Source: Sedimentibacter sp. MB35-C1 (GTDB lineage: Bacteria; Bacillota; Clostridia; Tissierellales; Sedimentibacteraceae). From it: DNA of 64,000 bases. How positions within the stretch are numbered: the first letter of the stretch is position 1; each line of letters begins with the position of its first letter. The position numbers were made by a program, and so were the translations under genes. The DNA lies in contig NZ_CP133188.1 of the NCBI RefSeq assembly GCF_030913635.1, positions 186,001 through 250,000 of the forward strand, given 5' to 3'. Positions 1 through 8,208 of the stretch are shown here, piece after piece. The notes under the pieces are model-generated. The model searched no databases. It was not told the DNA's origin and saw nothing but the letters and a program-made list of their open reading frames with translations.

Positions 1-575
1 ACAGTTACAACATATGGATTTATTGTTGAAGCAGCAAATCCTACCCAAGTAGACGTTCTTACTATGTTAAATCCAACTACTCTATCGTAACCTAGACTGA
101 GTGCCATTGCCACTCCTAGAGGAATAAACGGTATTATCTCTTGAGCAAACCCTAGCAAAGAACCAGCTAGAGAGCATATGATAATAGTTACAATTAATAA
201 AGGTGCATCCTTTCCTTTAAACTTTTCTACTAATGCTAGAAGTCCAGCATCTATTGCACCAGTACTTTTTACTACAGCTGTGGCACCAGCAACAATAAAT
301 ATAAATGCAATTATACCAGACATGTTTTTTATCCCTAATGGTATAGCTACTACGGCGTCAAAAAGCCCTACAGGTGAACGTTCTATATACTTAAAAGATA
401 AAGGATCCACAACTTCTCTTCCAGTTGCTACATCTTTGACTCTCTCATACTGACCAGCTGGTACTACCCATGTAGCTATAACTGCAAGAAATATTAATAA
501 TATTATTATAGTATAACCATTTGGGTTTAAAGGTTTTCTTTTCTTTACTGTTTCATTTCCAGTTTTATTTTTCAT
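1..575 (-). CDS. YfcC-family membrane carrier, N-terminal part (runs off window)
   Basis: This is the first 191 codons of an integral membrane transporter of the YfcC / C4-dicarboxylate anaerobic carrier type, which generally moves small organic anions or peptide-like acids. The ATG at 573-575 follows an AAAGGGAGA ribosome site. A basic cytoplasmic start (MKNKTGNETVKKRK) leads into a first membrane helix near residues 22-40 ending in VVPAGQY, a pattern typical of this family. Further hydrophobic segments include a Gly/Ala-rich one (IIAFIFIVAGATAVV). It lies 37 bp behind the C26 hydrolase and is probably co-transcribed with it. The 3' end is outside the window, so the substrate cannot be inferred; a substrate of the hydrolase is plausible. 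Confidence 0.85.
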   Translation of the reverse strand, partial: MKNKTGNETVKKRKPLNPNGYTIIILLIFLAVIATWVVPAGQYERVKDVATGREVVDPLSFKYIERSPVGLFDAVVAIPLGIKNMSGIIAFIFIVAGATAVVKSTGAIDAGLLALVEKFKGKDAPLLIVTIIICSLAGSLLGFAQEIIPFIPLGVAMALSLGYDRVVGFNIVRTSTWVGFAASTINPYVVT

Positions 576-612
576 ATAATGTCTCCCTTTAATAATTTAT
601 TTTATTTTTGAA

Positions 613-1338
613 TCATTCTTTAGTTTTAGCCGCTTCTATAAACCATTTAAATATTTCTCCAGCAGTTTCATCCTTCCATGATAACTCCTCTGGATGGAAT
701 TGAGTTCCTACTAGAAATGGATAACTTGTTGACTCGATACCTTCAATAACATCATCGTTAGTCTTTGCAGAAACAATAAAGTCTTTAGGTAGCTTATCTG
801 CCTTTTGAACATGAAAACTGTTGACATTCCATGTTTCAGCACCTACTATTTCGTATAACTTGCTATCTTTATTAACCTTAACTTCATGCCACGGATCTCC
901 ACCATATAAGTTTTGCTTATGACCATCAATAACATCATCAGACAAACTGCCACCGAAAACTTCCAGTATCATTTGAAACCCTCTACAGATTCCTAGTATA
1001 GGTATTCTTTTTTCATAAGCTTTCTTCATTAGAGCAGCTTCAAAATCATATCTTATTGGCTGCTGATCTCTCAATGTTGGGAGTCCTTCTTTTGATTTTC
1101 TTTTAACGTCCCCTCCTCCTGTAAATAGCAATCCATCAACTACATTCAATATTGAATCTAAATAAGAATCTAAAGAGTCGTCATTATATTCTGGAGCTAT
1201 TAGTAATGGAACTCCGCCAAATTTAACTATCGCTTGCGAATAAGGACGACCTGCATAATAATAGCCGCCGCCTTCAATAGAATCACCCCAGGTTTCAACG
1301 CTCCATGGGCATGTTACTCCAATAACTGGCTTTTTCAT
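613..1338 (-). CDS. Class I glutamine amidotransferase-like hydrolase (peptidase C26, gamma-glutamyl-GABA hydrolase family)
   Basis: The 241-residue protein belongs to the PuuD-like C26 family, cytosolic enzymes that cleave gamma-glutamyl amides. The nucleophile elbow GICRGFQ places Cys118, and FHPEE gives His215 and Glu217, so the triad is intact. The glycine-rich LFTGGGDV lies upstream, as in the family. Length matches stand-alone members. It is first in an operon with the YfcC carrier, which suggests import and hydrolysis of a gamma-glutamyl or similar amide. A promoter and an operator-like inverted repeat lie just upstream. The exact substrate is not visible from sequence. Confidence 0.9.
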   Translation of the reverse strand: MKKPVIGVTCPWSVETWGDSIEGGGYYYAGRPYSQAIVKFGGVPLLIAPEYNDDSLDSYLDSILNVVDGLLFTGGGDVKRKSKEGLPTLRDQQPIRYDFEAALMKKAYEKRIPILGICRGFQMILEVFGGSLSDDVIDGHKQNLYGGDPWHEVKVNKDSKLYEIVGAETWNVNSFHVQKADKLPKDFIVSAKTNDDVIEGIESTSYPFLVGTQFHPEELSWKDETAGEIFKWFIEAAKTKE

Positions 1339-1365
1339 TTCGTACCTCTCTTTAATTAAGTGGTA

Positions 1366-1380
1366 GTGTCAACTAGACAC
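1366..1380. promoter_or_regulatory. Operator-like inverted repeat upstream of C26/YfcC operon
   Basis: GTGTC, five bases, GACAC forms a perfect inverted repeat 27 bp upstream of the hydrolase start, just downstream of its predicted transcription start. A closely similar palindrome sits at the same distance from the aminotransferase start (30352-30368). A shared repressor is inferred; no regulator for it is evident next to either site. Confidence 0.5.
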
Positions 1381-1396
1381 CCCTATTTTTTATGAC

Positions 1397-1424
1397 ATTA
1401 TAGTATAAGCAAAATTTGTGCCAA
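1397..1424 (-). promoter_or_regulatory. Sigma-A-type promoter of C26/YfcC operon
   Basis: On the minus strand, -35 TTGGCA (1419-1424) and -10 TATAAT (1397-1402) are separated by 16 bp. The start of transcription would fall just upstream of the GTGTC-N5-GACAC repeat, so a bound repressor would block initiation. Confidence 0.6.
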
Positions 1425-1652
1425 ACCCTATATAAACTTTAGTTATAGCTGAAATCATTGCAGTGTTGGGTAATTTGACTAATATTATAGTTGCTTTTAA
1501 AAATATGATTAATAATACTGTCAAATAATTAGGCACCTTAGTAGAATCTTTGGTTTTTGCTGTTAATTATTTTTACACACTTTAATGTTTTGTTCTTTTA
1601 TCTTATTATAAAATACTTGCCTTTCTATACCTAAGACTTTTTAATTTGTGAT

Positions 1653-1797
1653 AATGTTGATTCAAGCATTAGCTAAAATAACGAGACTTTCTAATGCTAG
1701 AACTACAATGGAGTCATACATACATTCATTAGATACCATAGAAAAGAAATCAGCAACTGAATTAGAAAACTTTATTAATGATTTGATGGCGAAATAA
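1653..1797 (+). pseudogene. Tyrosine integrase 3'-end relic, copy A
   Basis: The last codons encode a phage/ICE integrase tail (SNARTTMESYIHSLD then ...LENFINDLMAK, stop). SNARTTMESYIH matches the region around the catalytic Tyr of tyrosine recombinases (compare GHSSISTTMDTYSH-type sequences). Relative to the copy at 15207 there is a 2-base deletion near 1660-1675, so the frame is broken, and nothing of the catalytic core remains upstream. Confidence 0.7.
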
Positions 1798-1953
1798 TAA
1801 ACGGGCAAATTTATAGCAAGTAAATGCTAAAAATTTGCCCGAGATTATTAATCAATGTAACCATTGAAATTAACGCATATCATGAAACCTTTCTGTATAA
1901 ATATAAAAGATAATTTATAACAGAATATCAGGAAAATGGGTAGTTTCCAATGT
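1653..1953 (+). repeat. Dispersed integrase-tail repeat, copy A
   Basis: About 300 bp, shared with 15207-15509 and 17080-17352. Each copy has the integrase tail, a GGGCAAATTT...AAATTTGCCC hairpin (1803-1840 here) and about 110 bp more, with similarity ending near TAGTTTCCAATGT. The copies have diverged by point changes and small indels. Confidence 0.75.
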
Positions 1954-2394
1954 TAAAAAATATTTTTTGCCCCAGATTTGCCCAGAGCACATATCCTAGC
2001 CTCTGGACCCATTGGAATTACTGGTTATCAGAAGCACATTCCACATGCGGCGTATTAGGTCATTGAGTAGTATTTTGATTACTTTTAAGTAATTTTACTA
2101 TATTTACAGTTGTTTTTAAATGTTAATAAACTATTATTTGCCAAAAACTTATTTCAGGCTTTGTAATTATTGAATTTGCTTAACAGAAGCACTATTTCCA
2201 CATGTTTTGAGTTGCCATTATTGACATCAGGTTTCTTGGAAATATGTCGACCATTTTTTAGGGTTTTCGTGGTATGTGGAAAAATATCAATGGTTTTGAA
2301 GTTTTCGAGAACATATCAACATCATTTACTACTTTTATAAATATCAAATCACTATCAAAGTGGAGTGCTTATTTCTCAAAGCACCCCATATCAG
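1954..2394. other. Degraded intergenic stretch, no gene recognised
   Basis: AT-rich sequence between the integrase relic and the IS66 relic. All frames are broken and I see no clear hairpin or promoter. It probably represents eroded mobile DNA. Confidence 0.5.
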
Positions 2395-2640
2395 AATATA
2401 GACGAGGTAACAAATGTCTTCTGCTGGGCGCACGTAAGGAGATACTTTCTTAATAGTATACCTTTGGATTCAAAAGGTATAGAAGTGCCCGGTTTAAAAG
2501 GAAATGAGGGCCGGGAATATATAAATAAGCTTTTTAAGATAGAAGATAAAATATCTGGTTTATCTTTGGAGCAAAAGTTCCAGAAGCGTCAAGAAGGTAT
2601 TTATAGTAATCAGTTCAGAAAGTCACCTGTTTTTCAATTA
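2395..2640 (+). pseudogene. IS66-family transposase fragment
   Basis: About 80 codons match the central part of the IS66 TnpC transposase: CWAHVRRYFLNSIP followed by a Glu/Lys-rich helical stretch, comparable with CWAHFRRKLLDSI in the other IS66 relic at 36.2 kb. The N-terminal half and the C-terminal end (NLVERSIRPF region) are missing. Similarity ends where the HMA-like gene begins on the other strand, so this marks a deletion or insertion junction. Confidence 0.75.
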
Positions 2641-2643
2641 TTA

Positions 2644-2865
2644 TTAGCCCTCTTCAAATATCTCTATAACCTCAAACCCCTCCTCGTTAATGGCATCACA
2701 TAATTCATCTTCCGTTAATACACCCCGGACATATTCTACAATGATGGATTTTTCCTCTAAATTTAAGATTACCTTATCCACACCGCTCATGCCCTCTAAA
2801 ATTCGAGATACGGCACTGCCCATTGGCATATTATCCATACCCTCAACAACAATAACCTTTTTCAT
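2644..2865 (-). CDS. HMA-fold small protein lacking the metal-binding CxxC
   Basis: The 73-residue protein has the beta-alpha-beta pattern and spacing of heavy-metal-associated domains: MKKVIVVEGM at the start, GVDKVILNLEEKSIIVEY in the middle, and AINEEGFEV near the end. The GMxCxxC signature is replaced by GMDNMPM (residues 9-15), so Asn12 and Met15 stand where the two metal-binding cysteines should be. It is the last gene of the TetR-HelD-ACP-like operon, 10 bp behind the ACP-like gene. Loss of both cysteines argues against ordinary copper chaperoning; a protein-interaction role or binding through Met is inference. Confidence 0.65.
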   Translation of the reverse strand: MKKVIVVEGMDNMPMGSAVSRILEGMSGVDKVILNLEEKSIIVEYVRGVLTEDELCDAINEEGFEVIEIFEEG

Positions 2866-2875
2866 TTATTTCCTC

Positions 2876-3109
2876 CTATTCTGCAATCAGTGCATCCACA
2901 TATTTAACTACATCATTCACTGTCTGGAATGTATGAACATCTTCATCGTGAATTGTCACTTCAAAACGCTTTTCAATTTCGATCATCAGTTTTGCAATAT
3001 CAATCGGTTCAATATTGTATTCTGGTGTCAATGGTGTTTTTCCACTTAAATCATTTTCGGAAGCACTTATAATCTTGCAGAGCAAAGAAATAATAATATC
3101 CAGAGTCAT
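2876..3109 (-). CDS. Acyl-carrier-protein-like protein lacking the phosphopantetheine serine
   Basis: The 77-residue protein has the length and helix layout of ACPs, with conserved positions in MIEIEKRFEVTIHDED and TVNDVVKYVDALI. In ACPs helix II begins with the DSL/DSLD motif whose Ser carries 4'-phosphopantetheine. Here the equivalent positions read EPID (34-37), with Pro35 in place of Ser, so it cannot be charged in the usual way. Its ATG overlaps the HelD stop by 4 bases (ATGA), implying translational coupling. It may be a structural or regulatory partner of the helicase-like protein. Confidence 0.7.
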   Translation of the reverse strand: MTLDIIISLLCKIISASENDLSGKTPLTPEYNIEPIDIAKLMIEIEKRFEVTIHDEDVHTFQTVNDVVKYVDALIAE

Positions 3110-5346
3110 ATTCTGATACCTCCTTGAACCAAATAACTTTTTTCACCTGTATAAAACAGATTGAGTCGATGCAGAGCACGGGTGCTGGCGATATACAACA
3201 GCTTTTTATCATTGACTGAATGATAATGCTTTTTATCTACACCGTAAATTAGGACAGAATCAAACTCCAATCCTTTTGACATGGTGATAGGGATAATAAA
3301 CGCTCCTGCTGTATTTAGGTTTTCACCCGAGCGTACCAGATGAAGGCTCAATTTATCTTTTAAACGCATGTAAAGAAATTCTGCTTGCTGTGCATCTTTA
3401 CATATAATTCCGATAGACCCATAACCTTGGTTTTTGCTGTAAATAACTTCTTCGATAATTTTCTCGTCAAGCAAATCCATTTCAGTAGCTTCAATAACCT
3501 GTGGCATATCACCACTGCGATTAAAACTCTCAAATAGAGTACTATCGTCCAAAAACTGCATACTAAATGAAAGTATCTCTTTGGTGCATCGAAAGCTTTT
3601 ATTCATAACCATTAAGCAGGAACTGCACGGTTGCAAGATCTCCGTGATTCTTTCATACAAGCTCATATTTTCCTTTTTTTCAATTGTTTGATTGATATCA
3701 CCCAATATGGTATACCGTGCATTTGGAAACAATCGTTTTAAGATCTCAAAATGAAAATCATAGTAGTCTTGTGCTTCATCCACTACGACCTGCCGGATGT
3801 TTCTGTAGTTATCATTTGTACTGATCAATAGCTGCAAATAGGTTACAGCCAAAGCATCCTCATTTTGAAGCGTAGATTCTGCGAGCTGTTTCTTTGAGTA
3901 AGTCAGTATTTCCTCAATGTTGTTTGGCAATCCAATTTCAGCTGAAAGAGAAAGCAATAAACCATCTGTGTTTATCAATTTTTTGTAAAGCGCAATAGCA
4001 TCCAATTTGACAAACTCATCAACTTTTTGAGCGAGAAGAGTGCTTTCTTCAATAGACAGCTCTCTTGCATATTCTTCCCAATCAAAAGGATGCTCAGGGT
4101 CTTCCCTTGCTTGCCGCAACAGTTTAGGCATCCGATCTTTACGCATCTCATGTATTTTATCAAAGATATACCGGCGCAAATGGCTCAGTTTTACCGCTAG
4201 ACTAATATTTCTATTCATTTGCAGCAGACGTTCTTTTAAATGCTGCCCTGTAAAAACTATTTTTCCATCATACTCAATATCGGGAAAGACGATATGAGAT
4301 GTTGACAGGCTATCTACATATCTGTTTATTATTCTGACAAAGGCTCTGGACATTTTGAATTCCATTGATTGCTTTTGCAGAGCTTTCGCAGCAGATGATG
4401 TGAAGGAAATCAGCATTTCGGTTTGGTTGTAGCGGGACTGAAATGCTGGCTTATCCGGCAGACTATTCGTTACCAAATCATCAAACACAACAGATTTCAC
4501 TTCATCCTCACCCAGCTCCGGCAAAACATCGGAAATATATTGTTCAAATAGAGTGTTAGGGGATAGAATAATAATATCTTTCAGTCGGCTTGAAAGACCC
4601 TGATATTTGAGGTAAGCCACACGATGCAAAGCAATGGAGGTTTTACCGCTTCCGGCAATGCCTTGCACCATAAGCAAGTCGTGAGACACATCTCGGATGG
4701 CAATATCCTGATCTTTTTGGATAGTTTCTACAATGGTTTTCATTTTGCTGGATGTGTTTTCAGAGAGCATTTTACGTAAAAACTCATCTGCAATCTGAAC
4801 ATCGGCATCAAAAAAGTACTCAAAGACTCCTTTTTTTATTTCATATTGCCGTTTCAGCCCAATATCTCCGGTAATGCGGCCACCCGGTGCATCATAATAT
4901 GCATTTCCGGTTTCAAAACGGTAAAACAGGCTTGCAATAGGAGAACGCCAATCATAGATGATAATTCTTTTCTCCTGATCATTAAATAATGTCCCTCTGC
5001 CAATGTAGATTTTTTCGTACTGTTCTTTACTTACAGAGCAAAAATCAATCCGGGCAAAATAGGCCGATTGCAATAATCGCTCCAGCAGCTGTACTTTTTT
5101 TGCACTGGATTCTATTGCCAAAGTATTGCTGGCAAGTGGTTGATAAAATTGGCTTAACTGAGCCGCTCCATCAAAATCATCTGCGGAATGGGAGGCATTC
5201 TCCCACATTTCTCGGTTTGTTTCTCTTAAGGCTTCTATGCTTTTGGAGTTGACTTTTTTAGCATCCTCCAATTGTTCGTGAATGACATCAAGAATCTCAT
5301 TGTAATGAGCAAGTTCAATTTTAAATTCCTGTTCATAGTTTTCCAA
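3106..5346 (-). CDS. HelD-like UvrD/Rep-superfamily ATPase (RNA polymerase recycling factor family)
   Basis: The 746-residue superfamily-1 ATPase has the architecture of Gram-positive HelD: a long N-terminal coiled-coil arm (about 1-100), a Walker A box GIAGSGKT at 229-236, a Walker B-like VVDEAQDYYDF around 520, and a C-terminal helicase motif (YIASTRALHRL). HelD proteins act on RNA polymerase, releasing stalled complexes, and some relatives protect it from rifamycins. Translation starts at TTG (5344-5346), supported by GAGGTG five bases upstream. It lies behind a TetR gene and is coupled to the ACP-like gene. No RNA-polymerase-active antibiotic gene is adjacent, so the resistance role is inference. 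Confidence 0.85.
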   Translation of the reverse strand: MENYEQEFKIELAHYNEILDVIHEQLEDAKKVNSKSIEALRETNREMWENASHSADDFDGAAQLSQFYQPLASNTLAIESSAKKVQLLERLLQSAYFARIDFCSVSKEQYEKIYIGRGTLFNDQEKRIIIYDWRSPIASLFYRFETGNAYYDAPGGRITGDIGLKRQYEIKKGVFEYFFDADVQIADEFLRKMLSENTSSKMKTIVETIQKDQDIAIRDVSHDLLMVQGIAGSGKTSIALHRVAYLKYQGLSSRLKDIIILSPNTLFEQYISDVLPELGEDEVKSVVFDDLVTNSLPDKPAFQSRYNQTEMLISFTSSAAKALQKQSMEFKMSRAFVRIINRYVDSLSTSHIVFPDIEYDGKIVFTGQHLKERLLQMNRNISLAVKLSHLRRYIFDKIHEMRKDRMPKLLRQAREDPEHPFDWEEYARELSIEESTLLAQKVDEFVKLDAIALYKKLINTDGLLLSLSAEIGLPNNIEEILTYSKKQLAESTLQNEDALAVTYLQLLISTNDNYRNIRQVVVDEAQDYYDFHFEILKRLFPNARYTILGDINQTIEKKENMSLYERITEILQPCSSCLMVMNKSFRCTKEILSFSMQFLDDSTLFESFNRSGDMPQVIEATEMDLLDEKIIEEVIYSKNQGYGSIGIICKDAQQAEFLYMRLKDKLSLHLVRSGENLNTAGAFIIPITMSKGLEFDSVLIYGVDKKHYHSVNDKKLLYIASTRALHRLNLFYTGEKSYLVQGGIRI

Positions 5347-5409
5347 GTAAACACCTCATTTCGAATGGTAAAATCTAACATTAGCATCATGACAATCATT
5401 TATATTGCT

Positions 5410-5442
5410 CAATGCCCACATTGGTGGTTAGGGTTCACCCTA
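5410..5442. promoter_or_regulatory. Two short inverted repeats between TetR and HelD genes
   Basis: CAATG-CCCA-CATTG (5410-5423) and TAGGGT-TC-ACCCTA (5429-5442) lie in the 120-bp gap. They could attenuate transcription from the TetR gene into HelD or be operator half sites; no poly-T tract follows. Confidence 0.3.
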
Positions 5443-5466
5443 TTGCAACAGCTTTGTTTCAAAAGA

Positions 5467-6075
5467 TTACGCTTCATCACTGCTTGCAAGACATAACCGA
5501 AACATACGGACGGCTTCACGAGTAATATAGGCCTTTAGCTCTGTTTCATTCTCAATCAAACCTCTTCCTAAAAGATAATTTGAAATTTCTCCTACAATGT
5601 AGCAATGGGTATTATGAAGAATTCGTTTGGTCACATCTCTATTTGGGTATTGCCCATAAAGTTCTTTCCATATGTTGGATATATGCTGATTTAGCATTTT
5701 GTTTGTTGCTTCTGTTGTTTCAATATCTTCCTGCGGACGATCTCCATCAATATATTCATGCCATGCAAGTCGAAACCATCCTTTGTTATCCAGATACATT
5801 TCGACACAGGCCTCGAAGAAATAAGTAAGGCGCATCTCTGCAGTATTTGCTACATTCAGCTTTTTTGTGAGCATTTTCATAAATATCTCCTGTATAGCAA
5901 CGTGTGTTTCCCATAACAAATCATTGTATGAGGGAAAATAATTATATAAATTTGTATGGGCGCATCCTAATGTTCGGGCTATTTCTCGAAGATTAAGACC
6001 TCGCAAATCACTATTATTGCGCATAAGCTCAAGAGCTGTTTCTACAATTTGCTTTTTAGTTATATTCCTTTTCAC
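5467..6075 (-). CDS. TetR-family repressor of the HelD operon
   Basis: With the GTG start at 6073-6075 the protein has 202 residues. The start is fixed by GGAGGT at 6081-6086, five bases away; a longer frame would begin inside the palindromic operator. The N-terminal helix-turn-helix is clear (LNLREIARTLGCAHTNLYNY), and the rest is the variable ligand-binding domain with Trp/Tyr-rich helices. Its own promoter is overlapped by the 38-bp palindrome, so autoregulation is likely, and the HelD gene follows 120 bp downstream in the same direction. The inducer is unknown. Confidence 0.85.
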   Translation of the reverse strand: MKRNITKKQIVETALELMRNNSDLRGLNLREIARTLGCAHTNLYNYFPSYNDLLWETHVAIQEIFMKMLTKKLNVANTAEMRLTYFFEACVEMYLDNKGWFRLAWHEYIDGDRPQEDIETTEATNKMLNQHISNIWKELYGQYPNRDVTKRILHNTHCYIVGEISNYLLGRGLIENETELKAYITREAVRMFRLCLASSDEA

Positions 6076-6088
6076 TTTGCACCTCCAT

Positions 6089-6126
6089 CTTACATTACCA
6101 ACGGTAATTACCGTTGGTAATGTAAG
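6089..6126. promoter_or_regulatory. 38-bp perfect palindrome, probable TetR operator
   Basis: The two 19-base halves are exact reverse complements, centred between 6107 and 6108. The half site contains TTACATTACCAACGGTAA. It covers the transcription start downstream of the -10 and ends just before the ribosome site of the TetR gene. Its length and symmetry suggest two overlapping dimers. Confidence 0.8.
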
Positions 6127-6153
6127 CATACTCCTTTACACTTTTTTTGTCAA
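6125..6153 (-). promoter_or_regulatory. Promoter of the TetR-HelD operon
   Basis: -35 TTGACA (6148-6153) and -10 TATGCT (6125-6130) with 17-bp spacing on the minus strand. The -10 touches the palindrome edge. Confidence 0.7.
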
Positions 6154-6271
6154 CAAAAATGTCATTGGTTTAAAATGAAATATGAAAAGTAAATCTTGCT
6201 AATACAGAGTCTGTTTTTATTTGCAGGTACTTAATATCTCTGTTCCATACTTGGCAAGGAGTATGGAATGA

Positions 6272-7030
6272 ACAATTACTCGAAAGGCTTTCTCATCAAT
6301 AGAAATTCGCGAGGAACACAAGGATTTTGGTTATCGAAGAATATATGGAGAACTTAGCTTAAAAATCAACAAAAAGAAAGTTTAAAGACTAGTTCAAAAG
6401 CTTGGTTTGCAAGTAAAATCATATACACGCAAGAGCAGAAAATATTCATCATATAAAGGCGTTGTAGGCAGAATTGCAAAAAACATGGTTAACAGACGAT
6501 TTAATACAAGCATTGTTCATCAAAAAATTACAACTGATACAACAGAGTTTAAGTATTATGAATTTGACGACAAAGGAAGATTGATAACAAAGAAGATGTA
6601 TTTCGATCCATTTTTAGATATGTTTAATGGAGAAATTCTAAGTTACAGTATTACCCGAACACCATCAGCAGATGGTATTATGAACGCTTTAAATCAAGCG
6701 ATAGCTGCAACAAATGATTGCAAATACAGAAGGACTTTTCATTCTGATAGAGGCTGGGCATATCAAATGAAAGCATATTCCAAAACATTAAAAAATAATA
6801 GGATATATCAAAGCATGTCACGCAAAGGTAATTGTTTAGACAATTCAGTAATGGAAAATTTCTTTGGTATCTTAAAGCAAGAAGTCTATTACGGAAACAC
6901 ATTTTATAGTTTTGACAAGTTAAAAGCAGAAATAGAAAAATATATAGATTATTACAATGATAAACGCACAAAGCAAAAACTTGGCTACTTTACTCCTGTC
7001 CAGTACAGGCTAAATTATCAAGTTGCATAA
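6272..7030 (+). pseudogene. IS3-family (IS150-like) transposase orfB, broken
   Basis: The sequence encodes an rve/DDE integrase-core transposase: REEHKDFGYRRIYGEL, then TDTTEFKYYEF, FHSDRGWAYQM (second Asp), and CLDNSVMENFFGILKQE (final Glu), ending in TPVQYRLNYQVA. The frame is interrupted by TGA at 6269-6271 and TAA at 6383-6385, so only the last 207 codons are open, and no good start codon or ribosome site precedes them. orfA is absent. The right end appears to lie near TTGGGGTCA (about 7075-7082). The copy is dead. Confidence 0.85.
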
Positions 7031-7032
7031 AA

Positions 7033-7061
7033 ATAGCGTAGCAGATTTACTACTACGCTAT
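7033..7061 (-). terminator. Hairpin terminator
   Basis: ATAGCGTAG / CTACGCTAT arms with an 11-base loop; on the minus strand it is followed by TTTTT. It could stop transcripts of the cyclodeaminase-PhzF operon arriving from the right, or belong to the IS end. Confidence 0.55.
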
Positions 7062-7083
7062 CAAGTCTAACTTATTGGGGTCA

Positions 7084-7236
7084 CTACAAATCAATATTCT
7101 TTACCACTCTGTTTTTTATTTTGATAATATTTTCAAATCGCTTTCGATGACTGCTGTCGTAAAGAAATCTCTTGCCGATAGCATCAAAGGTAAGTACCCC
7201 CATCGGATAGCTGGGTTTATTTTTGGCCTCAATCAC
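7084..7236 (-). pseudogene. C-terminal gene remnant of unknown family
   Basis: About 50 codons read as protein (for example NKPSYPMGVLTFDAIGKRF) and end in TAG right at the presumed IS3 end. An upstream GGAGG at about 7255-7259 is too far from the GTG at 7234-7236, and TGA blocks the frame further upstream. I do not recognise the family. It may be the remains of a small gene damaged by IS insertion. Confidence 0.35.
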
Positions 7237-7299
7237 TTCTGCGCCATCTCACATTCCTCCCTTTCAAACAAATTTGTTTTTACTCAGTCATAATAACAT

Positions 7300-8169
7300 T
7301 TATATTTCTATCCCAGTTTCAGACTGATTTGATGCCCTTCCGCCGACCCTGACTTCTAGAATCTCATTATCTTCAGTTAATAATGACACTAATATTTCGG
7401 ATGGTTTTTTCATCGTGTAACCTTGCTCAAAAATGATTTTCCTTGCTTGATCACTGTTGATTTTGCCATATTTGAAAAGATAACAGGCAAGAGCGCCATT
7501 TGAAGTACCAGTGGCCGACTCTTCGGGAATCTCAACCAAAGGAGCAAAATTTCTGCATTGTGCATTAGAACTGTTCTCTGATTCCATAGTGAAAACATGA
7601 TAACCAATAGCATTATACTTCTGGCATATTTCTACAATCTTCTTAAAATCCGGCTGTATGGAACGAAGCACATCAAGATTATTAACTGGTACCATGATAT
7701 CCCTCAATCCTGTCGAAACGATCTGAATAGGCAGAGAACTGTCAATTTCAGAGATTTGGATATTCATTGAACCTGCGATCTCATCCTTATCAATTGTCTC
7801 ATAAAAAACAGGGACCGGCTGATTCATCATAATTGACAAATCCTTCTTTACTTCCACGTTTAAAATTCCAGCTAAAGTTTCCTGTGTATAATTACCCGGT
7901 TCAATTTGTCCAAGGCTAGATAACACGGAATAGGTACCTATTGTGGCATGACCACACAGGTCAACCTCCTCATTGGGAGTAAAGAATCTGACCTTAAAAT
8001 CAGCATGGTCAGATTTCATGACAAATGCGGTCTCACTGTATCCTAGTATAGCCGCAATTCTTTTCATCTGCTTTTCCGTCAAGGTATCAGCGTCAAGAAC
8101 CACTCCTGCCGCATTTCCGCCTTTGGTAGATTTTGTGAAGGTATTTAGTGTGTAAGCTTTTATTAACAT
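7300..8169 (-). CDS. PhzF-family isomerase/epimerase
   Basis: The 289-residue protein is of the PhzF/YddE family with a diaminopimelate-epimerase-like fold. Signatures are GGNAAGVVLDA near the start, GYSETAFV with the family's catalytic Glu, and EEVDLCGHATIGT. The ATG at 8167-8169 is chosen because AGGAGG lies at 8176-8181, six bases upstream; a longer frame would add eight residues without a ribosome site. It follows the cyclodeaminase-family gene by 39 bp and is probably in one operon with it, divergent from a MocR regulator. Most PhzF proteins have unknown substrates; amino-acid-derived acids are likely here. Confidence 0.88.
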   Translation of the reverse strand: MLIKAYTLNTFTKSTKGGNAAGVVLDADTLTEKQMKRIAAILGYSETAFVMKSDHADFKVRFFTPNEEVDLCGHATIGTYSVLSSLGQIEPGNYTQETLAGILNVEVKKDLSIMMNQPVPVFYETIDKDEIAGSMNIQISEIDSSLPIQIVSTGLRDIMVPVNNLDVLRSIQPDFKKIVEICQKYNAIGYHVFTMESENSSNAQCRNFAPLVEIPEESATGTSNGALACYLFKYGKINSDQARKIIFEQGYTMKKPSEILVSLLTEDNEILEVRVGGRASNQSETGIEI

Positions 8170-8208
8170 TTTATTCCTCCTGACTATATCCATATAAGAT
8201 ATACTGCA

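Noticed and set aside
178-453. Plus-strand frame in the first 600 bases
   Set aside because: It is antisense to the YfcC-type carrier, which has a clear start, ribosome site and membrane pattern.
6407-6409. TTG as start of a complete IS3 transposase
   Set aside because: No ribosome site, and the same frame continues upstream through a stop into typical orfB sequence, so this is the remainder of a broken gene.
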